NCBI RefSeq assembly: GCF_004011505.1
Contig: NZ_SAUN01000001.1
Span: 9,637,501-9,701,500 of the forward strand
Length of the DNA stretch: 64,000 bases
Source of the DNA: Nonomuraea polychroma
GTDB lineage: Bacteria > Actinomycetota > Actinomycetes > Streptosporangiales > Streptosporangiaceae
Reading direction: 5' to 3'
This document shows positions 36,166 to 44,820 of this stretch, piece by piece. The notes below the pieces were generated by a model, which made no database searches, was not told the DNA's origin, and was given only the letters and a program-made list of their open reading frames with translations. Numbering within the stretch: the stretch's first letter is position 1; each line of letters starts with the position of its first letter. Both the position numbers and the translations under genes were made by a program.

Positions 36166-36279
36166 TGCGTGCATGGGCCCTTCTCGTAGCCGAGAAGATA
36201 TGTCGGACTGGCTACGGTGACCATTTGACTTTTCGTCCTTTGTGATTCAAAGGAATGAGGATTCCGGCGAGTCGCTAGT

Positions 36280-36830
36280 TCAACTTTCGTGCCGAACGCA
36301 GCGGAGGGCGAATGACGCACCCTGTGAATTGTGAGCGCGCTCAGAGGCATCACTGCGGATGTTCCGCATGTGGCGGGGCACAGCACGGCTGGACCTACGG
36401 CCTGATGTTGGCTCGAGACCCCTCTCCCGTTGCTCGTCAAGAGGCAAGAGACCGCAGCGACTGCGACTGGGCTGCAACCCAACCTCCCAAGGGGCCGCAC
36501 GGGCGCAGCGCACGGCCAGGTGCTCCAGGGCGCCGGGCAGCCAACGATCGAGGTAGTCGCATGCGTGGTGATCGGTGCGCTCTTCCCACAATTAGGCGGT
36601 GCGCCAGGCGCAATAGAGGCTGCTCACCTCTTCGATCACATCCCAGTGCCGTGGCCAGCAGCGCGGGACCATCCGTGTTCCGCCGCAGGCCAGGCGAACA
36701 GCACATCGCGCACCCAATCGGCCAGCTCGGCAAGCCACTCCGCCTTCTGCCGGTGGGTCATCCGGGGTCAGCACCACGGGGGGCGGATCACTTCCCTCCT
36801 GTGGTGATCCGCCCCACCCGCGGCTCTGGG
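36280..36830 (-). pseudogene. Degenerate plasmid/transfer-type gene
   Basis: Minus-strand fragments in shifting frames: MVPRCWPRHWDVIEEVSSLY (about 36,620-36,690) and TDHHACDYLDRWLPGALEHL (about 36,515-36,580). These read as pieces of one actinobacterial mobile-element protein of DUF4913-like type (recognition uncertain). No continuous frame, so decayed. Confidence 0.35.
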
Positions 36831-36857
36831 CCGTTCGGCTGGCCGGCCCCACGGTGG

Positions 36858-37334
36858 CTACGGACATGTGAGCAAGGCTCTCTTAATCGCTGCGTCTTCG
36901 TCACTACTTGCTCGATGATACACGCGTACGCTTTCTCCAACCCTTTTCCAGCTATCGTCGCTAAGGTTGGACCATTTCGGCCCTCTGATCTCGAGGGAAT
37001 CGTTTGTCAGCTTGTCGATCTCAAGGACAGACGCGTTGCCCTCGATCAGTGTGGGACCATAAACCCGATACTGAGAATCATCGGAGAGGCATCTCTCGCT
37101 GTTCAGATGGATTAGGATATGATACCCGTCCTTTGTAAAGACCTCTGTAGGAGTAATTTCAGGGAACGTCTCTCGACCATCAGAGCAGTCGCTATCTTGG
37201 CCTTCGAAACATATTGTTTCTTCGTAGTCGAGCACCCAGTTCCCGACGATAGTCGGAGACTGTGAAGGGATAGGTGGCTGGGCGAAAAGTAGCAGCGAGC
37301 CCACAACGCCCAAGAATATGGTGGCCGGGAACAT
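36858..37334 (-). CDS. Secreted lipocalin-like small protein
   Basis: About 158 aa with a signal peptide (FPATIFLGVVGSLLLFAQP) and a beta-rich body starting IVGNWVLDYEET. The IVGxW start resembles the neighbouring lipoproteins at 37.4 and 47.5 kb, suggesting a shared lipocalin-like domain. AAGG ten bases before ATG 37,334. AT-richer than the AICE genes. Function unknown. Confidence 0.55.
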   Translation of the reverse strand: MFPATIFLGVVGSLLLFAQPPIPSQSPTIVGNWVLDYEETICFEGQDSDCSDGRETFPEITPTEVFTKDGYHILIHLNSERCLSDDSQYRVYGPTLIEGNASVLEIDKLTNDSLEIRGPKWSNLSDDSWKRVGESVRVYHRASSDEDAAIKRALLTCP

Positions 37335-37438
37335 TCTGGCTGACCTTCTCAATGTTGGCGACCCGCGTAAACGTTCGCGACAGTGTGCCAAAGTCCGGTG
37401 TCGTCCTCTATGGTTGTGCGAGTTAATGTCTTTTACGG

Positions 37439-38212
37439 CTATTCCCTTAGGAACTTCGCGCTTTCATCGCTGGGGCTTCTATCTTCTAGGTCAAGATAGA
37501 GGGTGTTGTTATCGAGACTTGAATCTCCGTTTCGGTAAATAAATCCGTCGCTACATTTCAACTTGAAGCCGTACATCCCCCCTCCTTCAGAGGAGCTAGT
37601 CAAGTATGAGACTAGTCCAGTGCAATCTCGGATTCCCTCATGGATGCTGACACCTTCTTTGCGGATGGACATTTTGTGAGGTGGGCCATCGTCGGCGCGA
37701 ACTTCGCGCCAGTTTCCCACAATGGGCTGTATTTCATCGTTGGCATGTGTCGTTTGGCATTGATGCAGTTTTGTTGCATGCAGCTTCCTGGACAACTCAT
37801 TCAAGGTCGACTTGGGCATGCTTTTCTGTGTGTAAGCGAAATCCGGATGAGCATAGATTACTGCATTATCGACCAAAAAATAGACTACACCTTGATACCT
37901 GCAACCGTGTTTTTTGGTGGACTCAGAAATGAGATATTGGAAACGGAATGCCGCCATCCATTCTTTTTCGAATGCCGCCACAGATATGTAATAATTGCCG
38001 ATGTCACACCCTGATCCCGGCCTTGCTTCTGGCTTGCATCCCAGGAGACTGTAATAATACTGTTCTATTTTTTTAGGTTCGGATTCCATGGTCGGTGTAG
38101 GCGGGATGGTGGATGATCGCATTTTAGTGCTTTGCCCCGGGCTGCCACATCCACTGATCAGGACCAATGATGTCGCCACTATTGTTAGGTGTTTAGCGAG
38201 GATTTTTGTCAT
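37439..38212 (-). CDS. Lipoprotein with C-terminal lipocalin-like domain
   Basis: 257 aa, lipobox LVLISGC (Cys 22). The N-terminal half is a Cys-containing module (LGCKPEARPGSGCDIG); the C-terminal half begins IVGNWREVRADDG and carries KMSIRKEGVSIHEG and LYLDLEDRSPSDESAKFLR, clearly related to the lipoprotein at 47,532. AT-rich. Function unknown; anchored outside the membrane. Confidence 0.65.
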   Translation of the reverse strand: MTKILAKHLTIVATSLVLISGCGSPGQSTKMRSSTIPPTPTMESEPKKIEQYYYSLLGCKPEARPGSGCDIGNYYISVAAFEKEWMAAFRFQYLISESTKKHGCRYQGVVYFLVDNAVIYAHPDFAYTQKSMPKSTLNELSRKLHATKLHQCQTTHANDEIQPIVGNWREVRADDGPPHKMSIRKEGVSIHEGIRDCTGLVSYLTSSSEGGGMYGFKLKCSDGFIYRNGDSSLDNNTLYLDLEDRSPSDESAKFLRE

Positions 38213-38715
38213 AGTCGGCTCGGCTTGATATATCGAACGGAAATTTAAGCAGCTGAGCGTACCGCATAGGCCTTCCCCGGTCGGCTTGCGAAGCGTCTTC
38301 GATGTGGATGCACCAGCGTGATAGATGGGTCACCAAGTTCAGTGTGCCTGGATCTATGGCATCGTTTGGTAGATCAAATATGTGCCTGCGTAGTAACACA
38401 TCCCCTGACATGTTAGAGAGCGTGACGATCAGCAATGAGTGACGGCGTGAGACAGCTGACAGGATCCAACGAATTGCTAAGGTCGATCGCTTTTTATAGA
38501 CATTTGTGAGAGACGTGAAGCCTTCAGCTCGGGGACCTGGGGTGTGATGCTGATGTCAACCATGCACGCCTGCAGGAGCGCATTCGATTCCTTCAGCCCT
38601 TCACTCGCCATCCGCCGGGTAGACGGAACGCATTGCTGCGCCGCCCCGGCCCCCTCAGAACCGGGCATGCAGGCTCATCGGCGGGTGCGCCAGGATTGCC
38701 GTGGTGGACGAGGTA
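38213..38715. other. Gene-poor stretch with a group II intron 3' remnant
   Basis: On the minus strand 38,627-38,690 reads CATGCCCGGTTCTGAGGGGG, a GC-rich domain VI-like segment and GTCTACCCG, comparable with the remnant at 2,119-2,235 although not identical. The rest (short frames at 38,193-38,435 and 38,477-38,668) has no supported gene. Confidence 0.4.
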
Positions 38716-39875
38716 CAGAGGTTGAAAGTCTGAGGTAACGCGGCGTGGTTACGTGCTTACGGCATGGTTCGGGAGTATGCCGGTGGGATGCGTTATCCGG
38801 ATGGTGGTGGTCTGACGCCGGCGGCGCGGGACAGGCGTGAGCAGGTTCGCTTGGAGGCTGCCGGGTTATTCGCCGCGGGCATGTCGCCGCCGCAGGTGGC
38901 CAGGAAGCTGCGGGTCTCCCGCAAGTCGGCCTATGTCTGGCACAAGGCCTGGCGCACGGCAGGGGCAGAGGCGCTGGAGTCGAAAGGGCCATGCGGGCAG
39001 CGCTGCCGGCTCAGCGATGCGCAGGTGGAGCGCTTGGAGGCCGCATTGAACGCCGGTCCGGCCGTCTGGGGGTGGACCGAGGATCAGCGGTGGACCCTGG
39101 CGCGGGTCACGGTGCTGGTCGGCAGGTTGTTCCACGTCTCCTACACCCCGCGCGGGATCTCCTATCTGCTGCATCGGCTGGGCTGGAGCCCGCAGGCCCC
39201 GCAGCGGCGCGTCGCCGAACGCGACGAAGAGGCGATCGCCACCTGGATCAAGGAGACCTGGCCGCTCGTGGAACAACGGCGCGGGACCAGGAGGCGTGGA
39301 TCTGCTTCCAAGACGAAGCAGGCCAGTCGCTGAGGCCGCCCAAGGCCCGCACCTGGTCCCGCCGCGGATGCACCCCGGCCGTCACCGTCTCCGGCAGAGG
39401 CTCCGGACGCGTCAACCTGGCCGGGCTCAAGCCGGGGCAGCGAACCCGGCTGATCTACCGCATGATGATCTACCGGCGTCGTAAGAACGAACGCAAAGGG
39501 TTCAACGAGACCGATTACGCTCGCCTGCTGGACGCCGCCCACCAGCAGCTCGGCGGGCCGATCGTGCTGATTTGGGATAACGTCAACACCCACATCGACA
39601 CCCTGATGCGCAGCCTGATCGACACGCGCCCGTGGCTGACGGTGTTCTACCTGCCGACCTACGCACCCGAGCTCAACCCGGTGGAGACCTGTGGTCGCAC
39701 CTCAAACGCGGCTTGGGCAATCTGGCCCCCTGCACGCTCGACGACCTCGCCGCGGTCATCCGCAGCCGGCTCAAGCAGATGCAATACCGCCCCGACCTCC
39801 TGGACGCCTTCCTTGCACACACCGGCTTGATCCCGCGCCCAAGATCGACATGACACCCCGAACTTTCATCCTCTG
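38716..39875 (+). mobile_element. IS630-family element with TA target duplication
   Basis: 1,160 bp with inverted ends CAGAGGTTGAAAGTCTGAGG and (inverted right end) CAGAGGATGAAAGTTCGGGG, flanked by TA at 38,714-38,715 and 39,876-39,877. It is a different IS630 subgroup from the fragments near 0.7-2.1 kb. The transposase is broken. Confidence 0.8.
38764..39853 (+). pseudogene. IS630 transposase, two frameshifts
   Basis: Frame one: HTH region (SPPQVARKLRVSRKSAYVWH) to TWIKETWPLVEQ. Frame two: ICFQDEAGQSLRPPKARTWS (first catalytic Asp) through VLIWDNVNTH and FYLPTYAPELNPVE (catalytic Asp and Glu). Frame three: LWSHLKRGLGNLAP to the stop at 39,853. Each step equals one missing base (near 39,285 and near 39,690). 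The first could be a programmed frameshift, as some IS630 elements use, but two make decay more likely. Confidence 0.8.
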
Positions 39876-39877
39876 TA

Positions 39878-40155
39878 GTGAGCGGCGATCGCCTTGCGGA
39901 CGACCTGTAACCGCGGATGTAGCGCCAGGCCGTGGTGGTGCCGATGGCGAAGCCGGCGGCCAGGCGGGCGTAGGTGTCGCCGTTGCGTAGGTGGGCCAGG
40001 ACCAGCAGCGCTTGCTGGGCTGGGTCTAACCGCCGCCACCGGCAGCGGCGTCCGGCGCGCCGCGCGTGGATGAGTTCGGCCAGGCGGGCCAGGGTGTGGT
40101 TGGACAGCGGAATTGAGGCACGGTAAGACAGCAACGAGGCCCCCGGTTGGGGCAT
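39878..40155 (-). pseudogene. IS5-family transposase N-terminal fragment
   Basis: Minus-strand SYRASIPLSNHTLARLAELI, DPAQQALLVLAHLRNGDTYA and TTAWRYIRGYR match the N-terminal domain of IS5-family transposases. The DDE part is absent; the fragment ends at the IS630 insertion (TA 39,876). Confidence 0.7.
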
Positions 40156-40368
40156 CGGATCTTGGTCGACTGCTGTCTTATCGGGAGCCTCCTCTCATCC
40201 GCCACCGTTCCACGCGAACCCGCCGCGACCTGGGCCGTCAGGATGGAAAGAGCTCAGTGGAAGTGCTCCTGGGATACCTATGTATCTTCAAAGGGTCGGG
40301 CGACGACCCTTGCGCGCGTCTCAGCTCCGCTCACTTCTTGGGGACAGCGATTGAGGTAACCGCTCCAG

Positions 40369-40782
40369 TTAACCGGGCGTAGGAGCGAAAACCCTCTGGA
40401 GTACCAAATCGCCACCATTGTCGCCAAGTCCAACAAGAGTGAGATAGTTCCCGTCGGAACTTAGGCGTAGCGGAGTTTGTGCTCCTCCACCCCAGTTAAT
40501 ATAGAACGTCTTCGTCTCGAAAGACTGCGTGAGGCGATGCCCTCCCGTCATGGGGCCAACTGAGAAATCTGATTTAATTTCTCCATCAGAATGGACGCTG
40601 AGGTTCAACTCACCAGGCCTCTCGGAAGAACTCGTCCAGTCTCCCACATATTCTGTCCAATTATCATCATAGACCCCCTCCGGAGGGGATGTAACCTTAC
40701 TTATAATGGCACCGAGAAGCACCACCGTAAGAATGCCGCCGAGGAGGCTGAAGCCGAGAACTCTCCTGCCTTTGTCATCCAT
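40369..40782 (-). CDS. Membrane-anchored lipocalin-like protein
   Basis: 137 aa: one N-terminal membrane helix (GFSLLGGILTVVLLGAI) then an outside domain starting YVGDWTSSSERPGELNLSVH with repeated beta strands ending GGDLVLQRVF. Same xGxW start as the other small exported proteins here. AT-rich. Function unknown. Confidence 0.6.
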   Translation of the reverse strand: MDDKGRRVLGFSLLGGILTVVLLGAIISKVTSPPEGVYDDNWTEYVGDWTSSSERPGELNLSVHSDGEIKSDFSVGPMTGGHRLTQSFETKTFYINWGGGAQTPLRLSSDGNYLTLVGLGDNGGDLVLQRVFAPTPG

Positions 40783-40854
40783 GCCATTTCCTCAATATCT
40801 CTACCTAAGCATCGTGGAGACGAGGCCCTAGAGAGCCCGTCATGTAGTCGTTAG

Positions 40855-41442
40855 CTAGGAAGGGCATTGCCATACCAATTCGATGCTTGCCGTCCAACTC
40901 CCGCTATTATCACCAAAAGTGGCAACTTCGTCGTTTATTCCAAGATATAGCTCGCCTCCCCCATTTAGATAAGCTTCTTGACCAACTGCTAGTGGCGGGC
41001 CATCACCTACTCGCCCAATAAGTGACCAGCACGATAGTCCTGGCGCGACCCAAGCACCCTGAGCAGTGCATCCCGGAGCGCCATCCGGCGTCTTCGAAGC
41101 GTCATTATATGCGATTCCGACCACCCCAGATGCAGTTATGCGTATTACTTGTCCGGGCTGAATGTACAGGCCCGTATCGGTCCAGGCCTGAGTAGCAGGT
41201 ACGTTGATTATTGTCCTCTGAGCCCTCTCCGCATCTGCATTATGGATGTCTCTGAGAAATTGCTCGTCATCCGGATTCGATCGCGAAGGCAGGCTAACAA
41301 CCCCCCACTTGCCTTCGGCCGCCGAGATTGTCATCTCCCTGCCATTCGCCTGCCCGATTGTGTTCGCTTCAACTGGAGCAGCAACAAGGAGGACGGTTGC
41401 GAGCACTATTGGCCCCGGGCGTCTAATCATTCGAGGAAGCAT
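40855..41442 (-). CDS. Secreted LecA (PA-IL)-like lectin-domain protein
   Basis: 195 aa with a signal peptide (GPIVLATVLLVAAPVEA). The C-terminal domain (about 80-193) has WTDTGLYIQPGQVIRITASG, LIGRVGDGPPLAVGQ and ELYLGINDEVATFGDNSGSW, the pattern of PA-IL/LecA-like galactose-binding domains, with the Asp/Asn pairs expected for calcium and sugar binding. Probably binds a cell-surface or environmental glycan. Confidence 0.75.
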   Translation of the reverse strand: MLPRMIRRPGPIVLATVLLVAAPVEANTIGQANGREMTISAAEGKWGVVSLPSRSNPDDEQFLRDIHNADAERAQRTIINVPATQAWTDTGLYIQPGQVIRITASGVVGIAYNDASKTPDGAPGCTAQGAWVAPGLSCWSLIGRVGDGPPLAVGQEAYLNGGGELYLGINDEVATFGDNSGSWTASIELVWQCPS

Positions 41443-41499
41443 TGCATCCGTTCCTCTTGTGCGGTTATATTTATAGGCGGCTAGCCATCGCTCAATAAT

Positions 41500-41728
41500 C
41501 TACTCCGCCTTCGCGTTGTAAGACTTTGCCGCCGAATAGGCCATTATGAGCCCGGCAATCCATATGATCGGAGTTGTAAAGAGCCCAATGATGGCCCAGA
41601 CCAATATCAGGCTTACCAGGAACGCCACAAGCAACCCTATTTCAGCTCCTGTATCCTTTACATACAGGTTTCCGAGGCCGGGAATGAGTACGGAGAGAAA
41701 TACTGCAACACCTACGGACTTTTTTCAT
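41500..41728 (-). pseudogene. TM2-like small membrane protein, frame broken in a poly-A run
   Basis: Minus-strand GVAVFLSVLIPGLGNLYVKD, LLVAFLVSLILVWAIIGLF and MAYSAAKSYNAKAE make a TM2-like two-helix protein of about 75 aa. The only suitable ATG (41,726-41,728, with GGAGG upstream) is one base out of frame because six A follow it; five A would restore the frame. No other start exists, since TGA precedes in the coding frame. Mutation, slippage-dependent expression or a homopolymer base-call error are all possible. Confidence 0.6.
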
Positions 41729-42526
41729 CGCGCCCTCCACAAAACCGCGAAGGAGTTGTGCGGGTAACGGCTTCTAGGGGAGGCTTGGTGAATTAGTTGC
41801 TATAAATGCATCTCCCACGAATCCTTAGACTACTACTACTACTAATGAACCCGCTACTCGGCGCAAGGGGAAGACTTTGGGCACGGCCATGGCGGTGATA
41901 TTACGCACCGTTGAGGCTATATGGGGATGGGGTCTGGAGTCGTCGAGATGTGCTTGCTCTTTGGTTGCGTGCATTGAGGATGATCTACTGAAGCGGGGAC
42001 GGGTGTCGGTGGCCAGTGCGACCGGTGAGGACGCTGTGAATGGCTCGATTGCGCCGATCCCGTGGCCGTTGGTAGTGACCGGCCTCAAGCTTTCACGATC
42101 ACGAGGGCCAGCTCTCGCAAGACTGTTGATCTTGGATGTTGGGGGCGGTGCTGGGCGTGGGCATGCGGAAGTGAGCGGGTAGTGCAGGTTCTCCGGGCGT
42201 CGCCGTTAGGCACGCTGGGTCAGGTATGGCCAGAGTGGATACCTCGACAACTACCCGCCACGTCGGGGTCCGCATTGAGCCAGGACAGTGTCCGGTACCC
42301 ACGGCTACGAGTCGCGGTCGTCGTTCCGGGGAGGGCCCCCCAGTTCCCGTCGCCGCTATCGATACGTTCCACACCATATAAGCCGCGAGTTCTTCGCGGC
42401 TGCTTCCAGGCCCCGGACCCGACATCCACCGGCAAGCGACGACAAGCTTACGAACGGATGATCCGCCGCTATGTTACAGCTTCACTTCCGTTCTGCCGGG
42501 CGCACAAAAGATCGAGACTAGCCCGC
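41729..42526. other. No supported gene
   Basis: Open frames on both strands (for example 41,877-42,182 plus) have no recognisable domains or convincing ribosome sites. A CTACTACTACTACTA-type microsatellite lies near 41,829. Confidence 0.45.
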
Positions 42527-43018
42527 TCATCTCTCCAGGATGGCGTCTCCCCACACGACCGAGTACGTGGAGTCCCCCGTCAACCAGGTGTTCACCATTC
42601 TCAGCCGGAGCACGCGGGTCACATCGACATCGATCTTCTCTGCCTGGCCGAAGGAGAGATCCTTCCGGTAGAGCCGGTTCCCGTCGCCGTAGACCTCGAA
42701 ACGCGCTCTGGAATTGGCCGGCGCGTCATCTCGCACCCCCACCGTGGCCTTGAGACGTTGCCAATCACGCGACAGGTCGTATTCGATCTGGTTCGGGCTC
42801 GTGAATAGTGAGACCACGACGCTGTTGGCATAAGGTTGGCCGTTCACATTGGCGATCTCAAAAGCAGGATTACCCGCCAGAACGGTGAATTCGCCGAGAT
42901 ACCGGGACTCAGCTCTCTGCGTCGTGGTCGTCGCTGGAGGGGACTGTGAGGGCTCTCCGCACCCGGCGACAACCATAACGAAGAGAGTCGTCAGCAATAT
43001 TTTGCGACCGCTAAACAT
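42527..43018 (-). CDS. Lipoprotein with NPCBM-like domain
   Basis: 163 aa, lipobox VVAGC (Cys 20). The body YLGEFTVLAGN, EYDLSRDWQRLKATVGVRDD, ARFEVYGDGNRLYRKDL, VTRVLRLRMVN follows the NPCBM/NEW2 galactose-binding-like fold. Probably a carbohydrate-binding lipoprotein. Its start overlaps the end of the upstream membrane-protein gene. Confidence 0.75.
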   Translation of the reverse strand: MFSGRKILLTTLFVMVVAGCGEPSQSPPATTTTQRAESRYLGEFTVLAGNPAFEIANVNGQPYANSVVVSLFTSPNQIEYDLSRDWQRLKATVGVRDDAPANSRARFEVYGDGNRLYRKDLSFGQAEKIDVDVTRVLRLRMVNTWLTGDSTYSVVWGDAILER

Positions 43019-43253
43019 AAGGAGACAGACTTATCTGAAGCTGGATGAGAACAAGGAGAAGGCTAAGCCAAAGGAGAAATCCGCCCACGAGCCACGGGAG
43101 ATACCTCTTCAGGACGCGCTGGACGCCTTCCTTCGACTCCGAAATCCTTTTGTCGCCGACCTCGCTCGCCACTTGGCCCACCAGGGCGACGCCGGCCCAT
43201 ATGACGAGCACCAGCGATCCCGCGCAGTAGAACAACAGGGCGGTACCGAACAC
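43011..43253 (-). CDS. Small two-helix membrane protein
   Basis: 80 aa with helices ALLFYCAGSLVLVIWAGVAL and PWLVGGFLLWLSLLLVLIQL separated by a charged cytoplasmic segment. Overlaps the lipoprotein gene by eight bases, so probably co-expressed with it. Function unknown. Confidence 0.5.
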   Translation of the reverse strand: MFGTALLFYCAGSLVLVIWAGVALVGQVASEVGDKRISESKEGVQRVLKRYLPWLVGGFLLWLSLLLVLIQLQISLSPYV

Positions 43254-43470
43254 GTGATCAGCTTAAGCAGCCGCCCATCCCGCGACAAGACCGCCTGTTC
43301 GAGCGTGACGCGGATATGGCCAACTCGTGGAATTTCGGCTCTTCCAGGTCAGGCGTGGGCAAGAGGTTGATCAATCCTGATCTTCTCCGCGCCTGCGAAT
43401 TTTGGGGCCGTTAGGTTGGCTTCTCGGGCCGCAGGAGTAGATTTAAATGAGTGCCCCGGAAGGGGGAATT

Positions 43471-44820
43471 ATGCTCCGGCGACTGAGTTCCGTCATCACC
43501 GCGCTGATATTCTTCCTGGCCTTTTGTATCGGCTGCGGCGGCAACAGCGGGGAACCCGGAAGCGGGGACGCCGTGGACACGGATCTCGCCCTTACGGGCA
43601 CCGTGGCGCAGGGACCAAGCGAAAACCGTATCGGCTGGGACAAGGTAACGATCCGCTTGGGCGTGCGTAATAATGGATCGACCATGCGGCAAGTCGACCT
43701 CCCGACGGACGGCACCCTGAGCATCGCCGAGGGCGACGTCACCTACAACGCGAGAGTGACGGTCGCACCGGCCCAGGGAGCCCCCGCTCCGGACGTGGAA
43801 CCCGTGAGCATTCCGGATTCGTTCGGCACCCTGCAGTTGCCTCCGGGCATCGCCATGTGTGAACTGGCGGCCGAGAGCGTGCCAGGAAGCTGGTTGTACG
43901 CGATAGGCGAGGTCCCGACCGACCTGACCCCGACCAGACTCGATCTGGAGGGCTTCCCATCACTCCACCTTGCCGGCCAGCGCAACCTTGACTGTGCGCC
44001 GACTCTCCAGGCGGTGACCACCCAGACCCCCACCAGGACCACCATCACCATTCCGGACGAGGACACGGAAACGGTGAGCGGAGCGCTGGACATCTCCGGC
44101 GCGGTAGATCTCCCGAGCGGCGCTCAGAGCGGGCGGACGGTGGTGAAGACGCGGCTCGCCAACACCGGCAGATTCCGAGATCTCGTGCTGGAAGACCTCT
44201 CCCTGTGGCTGGTCGACGACGACGGCACCATCCGCACCCACATCACCGGCGATGCCTGCACATACTCGCCGTCCCTGATCGTGGCTCCTCGCTACTCTTC
44301 GGAAATCGATGCGTGCTACACGTATCGACCTTCACCGCCGAAGGCAGTCATTCTCCAGTCACAAGCGACCAACACCTTCCACGTATTCAAGCTCACCACG
44401 GAGACCAAGGCCGCCGAGAGGCCCGCCGAGAGCCTGCTCTCTCTCGCCCGTCCCGCCACGTCGTCGTCGATCGAGAAGGCGGCGCTGGGGCCGGAAAAGG
44501 CGTTCGACGGCGACTTCACCACTCGATGGGGATCCCTCGAGTTCACGGATCCCCAGTGGCTCCAGATCGATCTCGGATCGCCCAAGAACATCTCCCGCGT
44601 GAGACTTTTCTGGGAGACGGCGTACGGGAAGACCTACCAGATCCAGGTGTCGAACGACGCCGCCGTCTGGACGACCGTCTATGAAACCACGGCCGGCGAT
44701 GGCAACGAGGACGATCTGACTGGCCTTTCCGGCACGGGCAGATACGTTCGCATGTACGGGACGGAACGGGGCACCAGGTTCGGGTATTCGCTCTATGAGA
44801 TGCAGGTCTACGGCACATGA
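43471..44820 (+). CDS. Lipoprotein with C-terminal F5/8 type C (CBM32-like) domain
   Basis: About 449 aa. Signal peptide and lipobox (FFLAFCIGC), a long beta-rich middle part of unknown family (VTIRLGVRNNGSTMRQVDLP), and a C-terminal discoidin domain (about 310-449: ARPATSSS, AFDGDFTTRWGS, WLQIDLGSPKNISRVRLFWE, RYVRMYGTERG). ATG 43,471 has GGAAGGGGGA upstream; ATG 43,447 would lengthen it by eight residues. The stop overlaps the GH2 start (ATGA), so binding and hydrolysis are likely coupled on one glycan. Confidence 0.8.
   Translation: MLRRLSSVITALIFFLAFCIGCGGNSGEPGSGDAVDTDLALTGTVAQGPSENRIGWDKVTIRLGVRNNGSTMRQVDLPTDGTLSIAEGDVTYNARVTVAPAQGAPAPDVEPVSIPDSFGTLQLPPGIAMCELAAESVPGSWLYAIGEVPTDLTPTRLDLEGFPSLHLAGQRNLDCAPTLQAVTTQTPTRTTITIPDEDTETVSGALDISGAVDLPSGAQSGRTVVKTRLANTGRFRDLVLEDLSLWLVDDDGTIRTHITGDACTYSPSLIVAPRYSSEIDACYTYRPSPPKAVILQSQATNTFHVFKLTTETKAAERPAESLLSLARPATSSSIEKAALGPEKAFDGDFTTRWGSLEFTDPQWLQIDLGSPKNISRVRLFWETAYGKTYQIQVSNDAAVWTTVYETTAGDGNEDDLTGLSGTGRYVRMYGTERGTRFGYSLYEMQVYGT

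Noticed and set aside
38193..38668. Two short minus-strand ORFs of 80 and 63 codons
   Set aside because: The second overlaps the intron-like 3' end, the first lacks support; neither has a domain.
41877..42808. Plus-strand ORFs between the TM2-like remnant and the NPCBM lipoprotein
   Set aside because: No domains, atypical composition, and partly antisense to the lipoprotein gene.
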